DNA of 19,589 nt from WHTB01 sp050699035 (GTDB lineage Bacteria > Actinomycetota > Actinomycetes > Propionibacteriales > Nocardioidaceae): NCBI GenBank assembly GCA_050699035.1, contig JBOHDE010000053.1, forward strand, positions 1 through 19,589, in the 5' to 3' direction. Made by a program: the position numbers and the translations under genes. Positions within the stretch are counted from its first letter, which is position 1, and the number at the start of each line of letters is the position of its first letter. Of the stretch, positions 8,721-15,333 are shown piece after piece. Under the pieces are notes generated by a model. It saw only the letters and a program-made list of their open reading frames with translations, searched no databases and had not been told where the DNA came from.

Positions 8721-8762
8721 GCTGGCTCTCCCTTCATCGACATGTTGGGGTCGCTGGGCTGT

Positions 8763-9425
8763 CTACTCCGACCGTCCGAGTCCGGCGTCGCGGGCGAGGA
8801 CGATCGCCTGACTGCGCTCAGAAAGGTTCAGCTTCGCAAGGATCATCGAGACGTTGTTGGCGACCGTCTTGGGGGAGACGAACAGGGCGCGGCCGATCTC
8901 GACGTTCGTGAGGCCCGCTGCCAGTCGGTCGAGGATCGAGCGCTCGCGGTCGGTGAGTTCGGGGAACGTGCTCGTCGAAGTAGTAGGGCCGCTCGCGAAG
9001 AACGTCTGCAGCCGATGTGCGATCGCGGTTCCGAACACTGCCTGGCCGGCCGCGGCGGAACGTACGGCGGCGAGGATGTCCTCGCCGTTTGCGCCCTTGA
9101 GCAGGTAGCCCATGGCACCGGCGGCGACCGCTGCATGGACCGTGTCGTCGTCCTCGAACATCGTCAAGACCAGCACAGCTGTCTCGGGGCGGGCCACGAG
9201 GATCTCCCGGGTGGCATCCAGGCCCGACAACACCGGCAGCTGGAGGTCCATCAGGATGACGTCCGGGTCGAGCTCCTTCGCTAGGTCGACCGCGTGACGG
9301 CCATCGGCGGCCTGCCCGACGAGGGCGACGCCGGCGGCGGAGGCCAGGACAGCCTCGAGCCCCTGGCGGACGAGCGGGTGATCATCGACGATGACCACCC
9401 GAATGGTGCTGGCCTGCGTCGTCAT
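8763..9425 (-). CDS. NarL/FixJ-family response regulator
   Basis: A 220-residue two-component response regulator. The receiver domain (about residues 8-125) has the acidic pair Asp14-Asp15 (VVIVDDHPLVRQGL), the phosphate acceptor Asp60 (VILMDLQLPVLSG), the switch Thr in VLVLTMFEDDD and the Lys in GYLLKGA. The C-terminal LuxR-type helix-turn-helix contains LTDRERSILDRLAAGLTNVE and VSPKTVANNVSMILAKL. ATG 9425 overlaps the kinase TGA by one base and follows GGAGG with 7 bases of spacing. A GTG start at 9428 is possible but too close to that site. It is translationally coupled to its kinase and probably binds near the divergent promoter at about 11462-11670. Confidence 0.95.
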   Translation of the reverse strand: MTTQASTIRVVIVDDHPLVRQGLEAVLASAAGVALVGQAADGRHAVDLAKELDPDVILMDLQLPVLSGLDATREILVARPETAVLVLTMFEDDDTVHAAVAAGAMGYLLKGANGEDILAAVRSAAAGQAVFGTAIAHRLQTFFASGPTTSTSTFPELTDRERSILDRLAAGLTNVEIGRALFVSPKTVANNVSMILAKLNLSERSQAIVLARDAGLGRSE

Positions 9426-11461
9426 CACGTCGCCTCCGTGTTCAGCGCCAGCGGGAACGATGCCCGCAGACGGCCACCCTCCTTGGTGGGACCGATCTCC
9501 AGCGTCCCACCAAGCTCGGAAACGCGTTCACGCATTGCCACGATGCCAACCCCGGGTGGCCAGGACCCATCGGCTGCCCCGTCATCGACGACTTCCACCG
9601 TGGCAATGCCGTCGGCGGCGCGCAGCCTGACCCGACAGGCGCGCGCGTCGGCGTGGCGGACTACGTTGGTGACTCCCTCGACAGCGATACGGAACAATGC
9701 GACCTCGAGCGCGGCGGGCAATGCCGGTACGTCGTGGGTCTCGACCTCGATGTCGATCCGGCTGCCGTCGCCCAGTCGGCGTACGTGCGCGGTGATGGCC
9801 CCGACCAAGCCCAGGTCGTCGATCGCAGGCGGGCGAAGGGAGTGGACCACCGTCCGCAGGTCAGCGATTGCCTGGCTGGAGGCGTCCTTGGCCCGGGCGA
9901 GCAGCGCCAACGGATCGCCCTGACCCTCCGTCAGCTGCGCGCGGATGACGTCGAGGTTGAGCCCGACACTGGTGAGGAGTGGCCCCAGCCCGTCGTGGAG
10001 CTCGCGGCGCAGCCTGCGCCGTTCTTCCTCACGCGCCTCGACGACGCGTTGACGAGAGGCCGCCAGGTCTGCGGTGAGCGCTTCGGCATGTACGGCAGCG
10101 CCCGCCTGCCTAGCCAGTTCGGCCAGAACCGCGCGATCACGATCGTCGAGCGTCGACTCGCCGCGTCGAGGTGCGGCGACGAGGGCGCCGACATCAGTGC
10201 CCTGGGATACGAGCGGCCACCGGCCGGGCTCAGCGTCGGTGGGCTGCCGCTCGCCGTGTTGGGCCAGCACCGAGCCTTCGCCGGGGCGCTCGATGGCGAC
10301 GTACGGCAGCCGCAGCGAGTCGGCCACTGTGGTGACCACCGTGGTCAGAACTGTGCCGGGCGCGGCCACGGCGTCGAGGTGCTGGCTCAGGTCACTCAAG
10401 GCGCGGTAGGGGTCGCTGCGATGACCATAGAAGAGCTCGTCGACCAGATGCTGACTGCGGCGCACCGCCGGTCCGAAGACGAGCGCGGTGATGACCGCAG
10501 CCGTCACCAGGCCGACGCGTTCGCCCGCGAGGGCCGCAACGCCGGCGGCCAACGCCGCGAAAACACCGGCCACCAGGACCGTCACGAGGAGGTACGCCGC
10601 GGACCGCCGGATGATGGTGTCGATCGCCCACAGCCGGTAGCGCACGATCGGGATGACCAGTGTCGCGGTGAAGAGCAGCCCGTCGATGAGGTTCACCGCG
10701 AGCGGCAGCGCCTCGGTGACCGCGAGCGGGAACAAGACAAGTGCGAGCACGACTCCGAACGCGCGCCACCGCAGCTGGTCGCGCTCGATACCCGTGGCCG
10801 TCCAGGCCAGGCGAACGATGCGGAGACCGGCGATGATCCCGACCAGGATCACGAGCGGGACGGCCACGATGAACGCAGCTGCCACCTCTCCCAGCAGAGT
10901 CCCCTCGGTCAATGGGTTGCCGACCGTCCGGGCCGGGCCGTCCGCGCGTGCCAACACGAGCGACCAGTCGCCCAGAAGCCCGGCAACCAGACCGAGCACG
11001 ATCCCGGAGACGAGCAGCCGGTCCAGAATCCGGCCGAACCGCGACGTGATCCGGCCGCTCGGGAAGCGAACGTTCACCAGGCCCTGGACCGCGACCGGGA
11101 GGAACTGCACAGTCCCGAGCAGACAGGCGAAGCGCAGCACGGGACTGTCCGCGCTTCCCTGACTGAGGGCGGCGTACGACTGCGAGGCAAGCGCGACGCC
11201 GACCGCGACGACAGCGGCACAACCCGACAGCAACCATCCGAAGGGGAGATCCGGACGGCGTACGACGAGGAACGCGCCGACGAGGGCATAGGGCACGACG
11301 TAGGCAAGGGCCGTCGCGTACTCGACGACGTGGTCGCGTGGGGCCTCGTCCAACCTCGCCAGCGCAACCAGCGTGAGCCCTACCCCGACCACGGCGACAG
11401 CCAGCAGCGCACCCGCCGCTGGCACCGGATGGGCGCGCGGCGACCACCTGCGATGTGTCAT
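9425..11461 (-). CDS. Membrane sensor histidine kinase, HisKA_3 (LiaS/DegS-like)
   Basis: A 678-residue kinase. About ten hydrophobic segments fill residues ~10-330, a multi-pass sensor domain with no large extracellular loop. A GAF-like linker (about 350-460) and a coiled helix with EAREEERRRLRRELHDGLGP follow; His489 is the likely phosphorylation site. The ATPase domain shows the N-box (VEGVTNVVRHADA) and the VDDG and PGVGIVAMRERVSELGG boxes. The start is uncertain. ATG 11461 begins MTHRRWSPRAH just before the first membrane helix but has no good ribosome site; the frame is open 49 codons further upstream. The gene is divergent from two small membrane proteins, which may be the system's output or part of its sensing. 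The stimulus is unknown. Confidence 0.88.
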   Translation of the reverse strand: MTHRRWSPRAHPVPAAGALLAVAVVGVGLTLVALARLDEAPRDHVVEYATALAYVVPYALVGAFLVVRRPDLPFGWLLSGCAAVVAVGVALASQSYAALSQGSADSPVLRFACLLGTVQFLPVAVQGLVNVRFPSGRITSRFGRILDRLLVSGIVLGLVAGLLGDWSLVLARADGPARTVGNPLTEGTLLGEVAAAFIVAVPLVILVGIIAGLRIVRLAWTATGIERDQLRWRAFGVVLALVLFPLAVTEALPLAVNLIDGLLFTATLVIPIVRYRLWAIDTIIRRSAAYLLVTVLVAGVFAALAAGVAALAGERVGLVTAAVITALVFGPAVRRSQHLVDELFYGHRSDPYRALSDLSQHLDAVAAPGTVLTTVVTTVADSLRLPYVAIERPGEGSVLAQHGERQPTDAEPGRWPLVSQGTDVGALVAAPRRGESTLDDRDRAVLAELARQAGAAVHAEALTADLAASRQRVVEAREEERRRLRRELHDGLGPLLTSVGLNLDVIRAQLTEGQGDPLALLARAKDASSQAIADLRTVVHSLRPPAIDDLGLVGAITAHVRRLGDGSRIDIEVETHDVPALPAALEVALFRIAVEGVTNVVRHADARACRVRLRAADGIATVEVVDDGAADGSWPPGVGIVAMRERVSELGGTLEIGPTKEGGRLRASFPLALNTEAT

Positions 11462-11482
11462 CACGGTGACGGTCACGATGAC
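11457..11482. promoter_or_regulatory. Two-tier palindrome over the kinase start
   Basis: GTGAC-G-GTCAC (11466-11476) is flanked by GTCATC (11457-11462) and GATGAC (11477-11482), with a 3-base asymmetry on one side. The element covers the proposed kinase start codon. It could be an operator for autoregulation or a mRNA hairpin limiting kinase translation. Part of the symmetry may come from the Val/Thr-rich coding sequence if the upstream start is used. Confidence 0.3.
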
Positions 11483-11524
11483 CCAACCCTGACCGTCCGA
11501 GGTGTGCCGCGCAATGGGACCCCG

Positions 11525-11541
11525 CTCCCGATCATCGGGAG
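11525..11541. promoter_or_regulatory. Perfect 17-base palindrome, candidate operator
   Basis: CTCCCGAT-C-ATCGGGAG is a perfect palindrome with 8-base arms and a single central base. It lies in the 209-base spacer between the divergent kinase and membrane-protein genes, about 64 bases upstream of the kinase start and 130 bases upstream of the GTG at 11671. It is a good candidate binding site for the NarL-type response regulator. A second symmetric set nearby (GACCGTT 11560-11566 with AACGGTC 11593-11599, and CCGCGGG twice at 11554 and 11586) adds to the likely regulatory density. Confidence 0.45.
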
Positions 11542-11670
11542 GATCGCCCGACGCCGCGGGACCGTTTCGTGATGCGCGGCCCTGTCCGCGGGAACGGTCG
11601 CTGGCCAACCATCAGGACACCCACTCGTCCGGAGCACAGGGCACCGGAGTACCAGCGTCGGGAGACCATC

Positions 11671-12009
11671 GTGAAGTTCCTTCGTTTCGCCTGCATCGTC
11701 CCGCTCGTCCTCGTGTCGCTGCTGAACGTCGGCTATCCGTTCGGAGCCGACCCGAAGCCTGAACCCGTCCTCGCGATCGCCGCCGTAGCACTGGGCGTTG
11801 CCGGGTTCGTGGCCGCGCTCGGCCTCGCCCGCAACGCCACCTGGGGCATCCCGGCCGCGCTCGCCGTGGGGGCTCTCAACGTGGTGGGCGCGCTCATCGC
11901 GCTCGTCACGGACTCCGAGGGCGCAATCGTCGGCCTCGTCATCAGCATGCTCGCCCTCGTCCTGGCCTTCGTCGCGGGCGTGGACCAGCGCAAGGTGTCG
12001 CCGGCATGA
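11671..12009 (+). CDS. Small four-helix membrane protein
   Basis: A 112-residue protein made almost wholly of four hydrophobic segments (about residues 5-25, 32-52, 58-80 and 86-106) joined by short loops, with no family that I can name. The GTG start at 11671 (MKFLRFACIVPLVLV) follows GGGAG with 6 bases of spacing. The frame is open upstream, but that stretch is polar and lies in the promoter region. Its TGA overlaps the ATG of the next membrane protein (ATGA), so the two are translationally coupled. Being divergent from a histidine kinase, it may be controlled by that system. The function is unknown. Confidence 0.78.
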   Translation: MKFLRFACIVPLVLVSLLNVGYPFGADPKPEPVLAIAAVALGVAGFVAALGLARNATWGIPAALAVGALNVVGALIALVTDSEGAIVGLVISMLALVLAFVAGVDQRKVSPA

Positions 12010-12722
12010 TCCCCGCGACCGAAGGCGCACCCCGCACCCGTCCGGAGTCGGCTTCGCCATTGCACGACCGACGTGGCTTCTGGCGAATCCTGCTCGCGGT
12101 CGTCGTACCGATGCCGATGCTCGCCAAGGCCGTCTACTACCTGCTGACACCGGTCGCGGGTGACGTCACCTTTCAGGAGTCGGTGACCTCGTTCGAGGCC
12201 AACCGGGGACTCCTGGAGACGCTGAAGTGGCTCGATGCGGTCTTCGTGGTCACCCTCATCCCGGCCACCATCGCACTGGCCTGGGTCGCCCGCCGTGGTG
12301 CGCCACGCGTGACCGCCGTCGGTGGCTTCATCGCCTTGTCGGGTTTCTTCGCCGGCATCGCCTTGTTCGGTGGCGTGATGACCCCGGCGCTGGTCACCGT
12401 GCAACACGATCTGGACGTCAGCTCGATGGCGGCTCTCGACGAGGCGCTGCACCACGAGCCCCTTCTGGGTATCGCGTCGCTGCTGTTCATCGTCGGGGTC
12501 GTCTTCGGGCTGGGCCTGCTCGGTGAGGCGCTGCGTCGAAGCAGGGCTGTCCCCTCCTGGGTGGGGATCGCCGTCATGGTTGGCGGCGCCACGCACCCCT
12601 TCATCCCGCACCACATGGGGCAGGGCATCGGCCTGCTCGTGGCCGCGGCCGGTTTCGCCGGCGTCGGCGTTGCGCTCCTGCGCATGACCAACGACGGGTT
12701 CGACCTGCCCGCCGGCTCCTGA
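12006..12722 (+). CDS. Multi-pass membrane protein of unknown function
   Basis: A 238-residue protein with a polar N-terminus (~25 residues) and about six or seven membrane segments, for example FWRILLAVVVPMPMLAKAVYYLL, FVVTLIPATIALAW and the segment from about residue 155. The His-containing loops (DEALHHEPLLG and THPFIPHHMGQGIG) are notable and might bind metal or haem. The layout recalls DUF4386-like membrane proteins, but I cannot assign it. It begins inside the stop codon of the preceding small membrane protein (ATGA overlap), so the pair probably works together. Confidence 0.82.
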   Translation: MIPATEGAPRTRPESASPLHDRRGFWRILLAVVVPMPMLAKAVYYLLTPVAGDVTFQESVTSFEANRGLLETLKWLDAVFVVTLIPATIALAWVARRGAPRVTAVGGFIALSGFFAGIALFGGVMTPALVTVQHDLDVSSMAALDEALHHEPLLGIASLLFIVGVVFGLGLLGEALRRSRAVPSWVGIAVMVGGATHPFIPHHMGQGIGLLVAAAGFAGVGVALLRMTNDGFDLPAGS

Positions 12723-12770
12723 CCCGCTAGTCCGTCCCGCGCCATCCATCCGAGAATCCAAGGAGGAACC

Positions 12771-12870
12771 ATGAACCGGCAAGAAGTCTGTCCCGGCACC
12801 CGAGTGGCGGGCGCCGTACGTCGAGGAGATCGGGCCGCTACCGCAGGGTGCGGGCGTACCCGAGGCCTAG
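12771..12870 (+). CDS. Small peptide gene (32 aa after repair of a one-base shift)
   Basis: A strong ribosome site, AAGGAGG (12760-12766), is placed 4 bases before ATG 12771. As read, the frame gives an unlikely Arg/Ala-rich product. Removing one G of the GG pair at 12778-12779 yields MNRKKSVPAPEWRAPYVEEI, then a Gly/Pro-rich tail and a TAG at 12868-12870. In that phase about 24 of 29 codons end in G or C, against about 17 of 31 in the literal frame, so the repaired phase has the coding signature. The middle of the peptide (W..P.V...G.L) resembles in spacing the Y..P.L...G.F leader motif bound by RiPP recognition proteins, but no modifying enzyme is in the window and no core peptide is evident. 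It follows the membrane-protein gene by 48 bases. The function is unknown. Confidence 0.45.
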
Positions 12871-12991
12871 GTGTACCACCATCCCGAGCGGCAGTAGCTC
12901 CGTCAGGCACGGTCGGCGACCTCCAGCACCGGCCACGCACCATGCACGTGAGGCTCTCGGTCGTTCGGCGTCGTGTGCCCCAGCGTGACCG

Positions 12992-13933
12992 TCAGGATCG
13001 GCTGGTCCGGTCGAAGAAGTCGATGATCGCCGCGAGCGCCTCGCGCTGCACCTCGTCGACCTGAGGCGTTCCCGTCCCGTCGTTCTCGGGGTAGATGTAG
13101 CCGTGCACGTCATGGCTCCAGGTCCGCCACTCGACGTCGTCGCGGAGCGTGGCGAGCAACTCGTAGGTCAGCCGGAAGATCCCTTGGAGCTCGTCCTGCT
13201 CGCGCCCCAGCACCAAGACCGGGATGTCGACGCCGCTCAACCGTCGCATCACCTCGTCTGGGTCGGTGATGCGGCGCCGGGCATGCTCGGTGTCACGAAT
13301 CTCCAGGCTCTCGATGTCGCGCAGGCCGTCGGCGGTTTCGACCGTCGGCTCCGAGTCGAGCGCGAGGGTCAGCACCTCGTGGTTGGCTGGCTCGGCGGCG
13401 ACGCCGGCGCGGAGCAGCCCGGGGTACTGCGAGCACAGCTTGAACAGCATCTCTCCGGCATGACTCATGCCGAGGTGCAGGAGCCGCTCCGCGTCGATGC
13501 GCGGGTTTTCGGCTACGTGCCGCAGGATCGCGACCTCGTCCTCGTACTCCAGCGGCGCCCGGTTCATCAGCTGCATGCCCTGTCGGACGTCGACCTTGAG
13601 GTCGCCGCCGTCCTGGTAGCCGAGCTCGACCTCGCTGCGATAACGAGTCCACGCGCAGGCGTAGCCGGCGTCCAGCAGCCGGTCGGTGACATGACGGAAG
13701 CGGTGGGCCCGGTCGCGCAGCCACGCCATCCCGCCGCCGCCGTTGCCGGAGGCGATCAGCACGAACGGGTGCGGTCCCGCACCGCTCGGCACGCGCAACG
13801 CGTACGGCGTGTACAGCCCGTCGAACGTCTCGGCCAGGAAGTACTCGACCGGAGGCCCGCCGAGATCGTCGTCGACGGAGACGGGCTCGTGAGCGGGGTC
13901 CCAGGGAGCGGTGCCTGTCGGGGTCGTGGCCAT
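12992..13933 (-). CDS. Alpha/beta hydrolase (dienelactone-hydrolase/acyl-peptidase-like)
   Basis: A 313-residue cytosolic serine hydrolase. Visible features are an oxyanion region at FVLIASGNGGGGMAW, a nucleophile elbow LGMSHAGEM (Ser157), a likely acid in VLVLGREQDEL (Asp247) and a His in HDVHGY (His277). The elbow is GxSxAG rather than the strict GxSxG. ATG 13933 (MATTPTGTAPWDPAHEP) has no ribosome site; a -10-like TACATT ends 7 bases upstream, so the mRNA may be leaderless. An earlier ATG at 13960 lies inside the operator. IIDFFDRTSRS is a normal ending for the fold. One added C in the CC at 13007-13008 would extend the frame by about 30 protein-like residues to a stop at 12903. It is divergent from the LVIVD cluster and shares its operator, so it probably acts on the same substrate. 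Confidence 0.87.
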   Translation of the reverse strand: MATTPTGTAPWDPAHEPVSVDDDLGGPPVEYFLAETFDGLYTPYALRVPSGAGPHPFVLIASGNGGGGMAWLRDRAHRFRHVTDRLLDAGYACAWTRYRSEVELGYQDGGDLKVDVRQGMQLMNRAPLEYEDEVAILRHVAENPRIDAERLLHLGMSHAGEMLFKLCSQYPGLLRAGVAAEPANHEVLTLALDSEPTVETADGLRDIESLEIRDTEHARRRITDPDEVMRRLSGVDIPVLVLGREQDELQGIFRLTYELLATLRDDVEWRTWSHDVHGYIYPENDGTGTPQVDEVQREALAAIIDFFDRTSRS

Positions 13934-13940
13934 GGCCGTG

Positions 13941-13970
13941 AATGTAGCGATCGCGTGCAACCGATTGCAA
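13941..13970 (-). promoter_or_regulatory. Promoter of the hydrolase gene, probably leaderless
   Basis: On the minus strand TTGCAA (13970-13965) and TACATT (13946-13941) are separated by 18 bases, and ATG 13933 begins 7 bases after the -10 hexamer. That places the transcription start at or next to the start codon and accounts for the missing ribosome site. The -35 element lies within the LacI-like operator. Confidence 0.5.
13956..13969. promoter_or_regulatory. LacI-family-like operator O1
   Basis: TGCAACCGATTGCA is a 14-base near-palindrome with the central CG and the TG-AA-CG-TT-CA pattern characteristic of LacI-family operators. It lies between the divergent hydrolase and LVIVD genes. Read on the minus strand it is TGCAATCGGTTGCA, matching the second site at 15270 in 12 of 14 positions. 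GCGATC also follows both copies at nearly the same distance. Confidence 0.75.
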
Positions 13971-14057
13971 GATGGCTTAGCGTGGGTAGATGGCTCGCCC
14001 AGACGTAGCAGCTGTTCCTCCGGAACCGGCCCGAGGCCGCCTCGGGGTGTCGTCGTA

Positions 14058-15245
14058 GTGCCCGCGACCGCGTCCGCGCAAGGACTGACCCTGCTGTCCC
14101 AGCACGAGCTCGCCGGCAGGGGAGACGGGATGCAGGTGCTGCGTGTGGGGGACGTACTTTATGTCGCCCACAACGGCACCTCCGGAGCGGGCACGTCGAT
14201 CCTGGACGTGTCCGACCCGGCCCGACCCCGCCTGGTCCGTCAGTGGGACGCGCCGGCGCACACCCACACCCACAAGGTGCAGGTCGCGGACGGCCTGCTG
14301 CTCGTCAACCACGAAGGCTTCCCGCTCCGGGCCCCAGGACCACAAGGCCCCTGGTCGGCCGGGCTCGCGGTCTACTCCCTGGACGACCCGCTCGATCCCG
14401 AGCAGATCGGATTCTGGGACTGCGGAGGCCGTGGCGTGCACCGCATCGTGTGGGAGGGCGGGCGCTACGCCCACATGTCGGCCACTCCGCCGGGCTACCA
14501 CGACCGGATCTGGGTCGTCGTCGACCTGGCGGACCCGACCCATCCCGTGCCGGTGGCTAAGTGGTGGTGGTCCGGCCAGTGGGTCGAGGGAGGCGAGGAG
14601 CCGACCTGGCCGCAGGGGAGGCGCTACGCCGCACACCACGCTCTCGTCGCGGATGGCCGCGCCTATCTCGGCTACGACGACGCCAACCTGGTCGTCCTCG
14701 ACGTCTCCGACATGACGAACCCCGTCCAGGTCGACCAGCTCAGCTGGGGCGGGGACGCGACCCACACCTGCCTTCCCCTCCCCGGCCGGGGCCTGGTGGT
14801 GGCCACCGACGAGCAGCAGCGGGACGGACCGGGCGCGCGCGAGCTGTTCATTCACGTCATCGACGTCTCAGGCGAGCGGGCCCGCTATGTGTCCCGGTTC
14901 CCGGCTCCGGTCGGTGACTTCGCCCAGCAGGAGCTGCGTTTCGGACCGCACAACCTCCACGAGAACCGCGCCGGCTCCTACTGCAGCGAGCGGGTGCTCT
15001 TCGCCACGTACTTCAACGCGGGGCTGCGGGTCTACGACCTTGCCGACCCTGAGCACGTCGTCGAGCTCGCCCACTGGGTCTCGGAGCCCCCGACCGGGCA
15101 GGCGGCACCCCAGGCCAACGACCTGTTCGTCGATGCCGACCAACTGGTGTGGGTGACCGACCGTGGCGCCGGTGGAGTCGCGTGCCTTCGCCCTGACGAC
15201 CGCCTCGGAGCACTCATGTCCGAGGAGGCGACCCCGCTCGATTGA
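14058..15245 (+). CDS. LVIVD-repeat beta-propeller protein, copy 1
   Basis: A 395-residue protein built of repeats ending in strand motifs such as TSILDVSDP, IWVVVDLADPTHP, LVVLDVSDMTNP and LRVYDLADP, the LVIVD pattern of seven-bladed propellers. Several His residues align with the second copy at equivalent places: GVHR (His128), AAHHAL (His193/194), THTCLPLP (His236) and FGPHNLHEN (His298, His301). This suggests a metal centre as in selenium-binding/methanethiol-oxidase-like propellers. There is no signal peptide. The start is uncertain: GTG 14058 is the only start in this frame after the operator, about 10 bases past a GGGG. ATG 13989 would need a one-base shift at 14044-14047; a TAGCGT just upstream of it makes it tempting, but codon use there is poor. 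The family's chemistry is not established. It is the first gene of the cluster, under operator O1. Confidence 0.85.
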   Translation: MPATASAQGLTLLSQHELAGRGDGMQVLRVGDVLYVAHNGTSGAGTSILDVSDPARPRLVRQWDAPAHTHTHKVQVADGLLLVNHEGFPLRAPGPQGPWSAGLAVYSLDDPLDPEQIGFWDCGGRGVHRIVWEGGRYAHMSATPPGYHDRIWVVVDLADPTHPVPVAKWWWSGQWVEGGEEPTWPQGRRYAAHHALVADGRAYLGYDDANLVVLDVSDMTNPVQVDQLSWGGDATHTCLPLPGRGLVVATDEQQRDGPGARELFIHVIDVSGERARYVSRFPAPVGDFAQQELRFGPHNLHENRAGSYCSERVLFATYFNAGLRVYDLADPEHVVELAHWVSEPPTGQAAPQANDLFVDADQLVWVTDRGAGGVACLRPDDRLGALMSEEATPLD

Positions 15246-15270
15246 CGGCCGGCCGCTCGCCGCCTAGTGT
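15242..15270 (+). promoter_or_regulatory. Sigma-70-type promoter of the second LVIVD gene
   Basis: TTGACG (15242-15247) and TAGTGT (15265-15270) are separated by 17 bases. The expected transcription start (about 15277) falls inside operator O2, the classic layout for LacI-type repression. The -35 element overlaps the end of the first LVIVD gene. Confidence 0.6.
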
Positions 15271-15283
15271 GCAATCGATTGCG
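15270..15283. promoter_or_regulatory. LacI-family-like operator O2
   Basis: TGCAATCGATTGCG contains the perfect 12-base palindrome GCAATCGATTGC (15271-15282), with central CG. It lies directly after the -10 hexamer, over the predicted transcription start of the LVIVD copy 2 / TPP enzyme / creatininase unit. It matches O1, 1.3 kb upstream, so a looped repressor complex is possible. Confidence 0.78.
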
Positions 15284-15333
15284 CGATCAGGCGTCGTCCT
15301 GGGCCATCCCGACGTCGATCAGGAGGAGCGGCT

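Noticed and set aside
9653..11572. A 639-codon open frame on the plus strand opposite the histidine kinase
   Set aside because: It is rich in Arg, Asp, Gln and Gly, has no domain and no ribosome site, and mirrors a kinase with all its motifs; it is an antisense shadow of a GC-rich gene.
12760..12870. Lasso-peptide biosynthetic locus
   Set aside because: Only a loose leader-like spacing is present; the key Thr and a core peptide are missing and no cyclase or peptidase gene is visible.
13989..14057. ATG 13989 as leaderless start of LVIVD copy 1, joined by a frame repair at 14044-14047
   Set aside because: Position after a TAGCGT hexamer is attractive, but only about 10 of 18 codons end in G/C and it would require another indel; GTG 14058 needs none.
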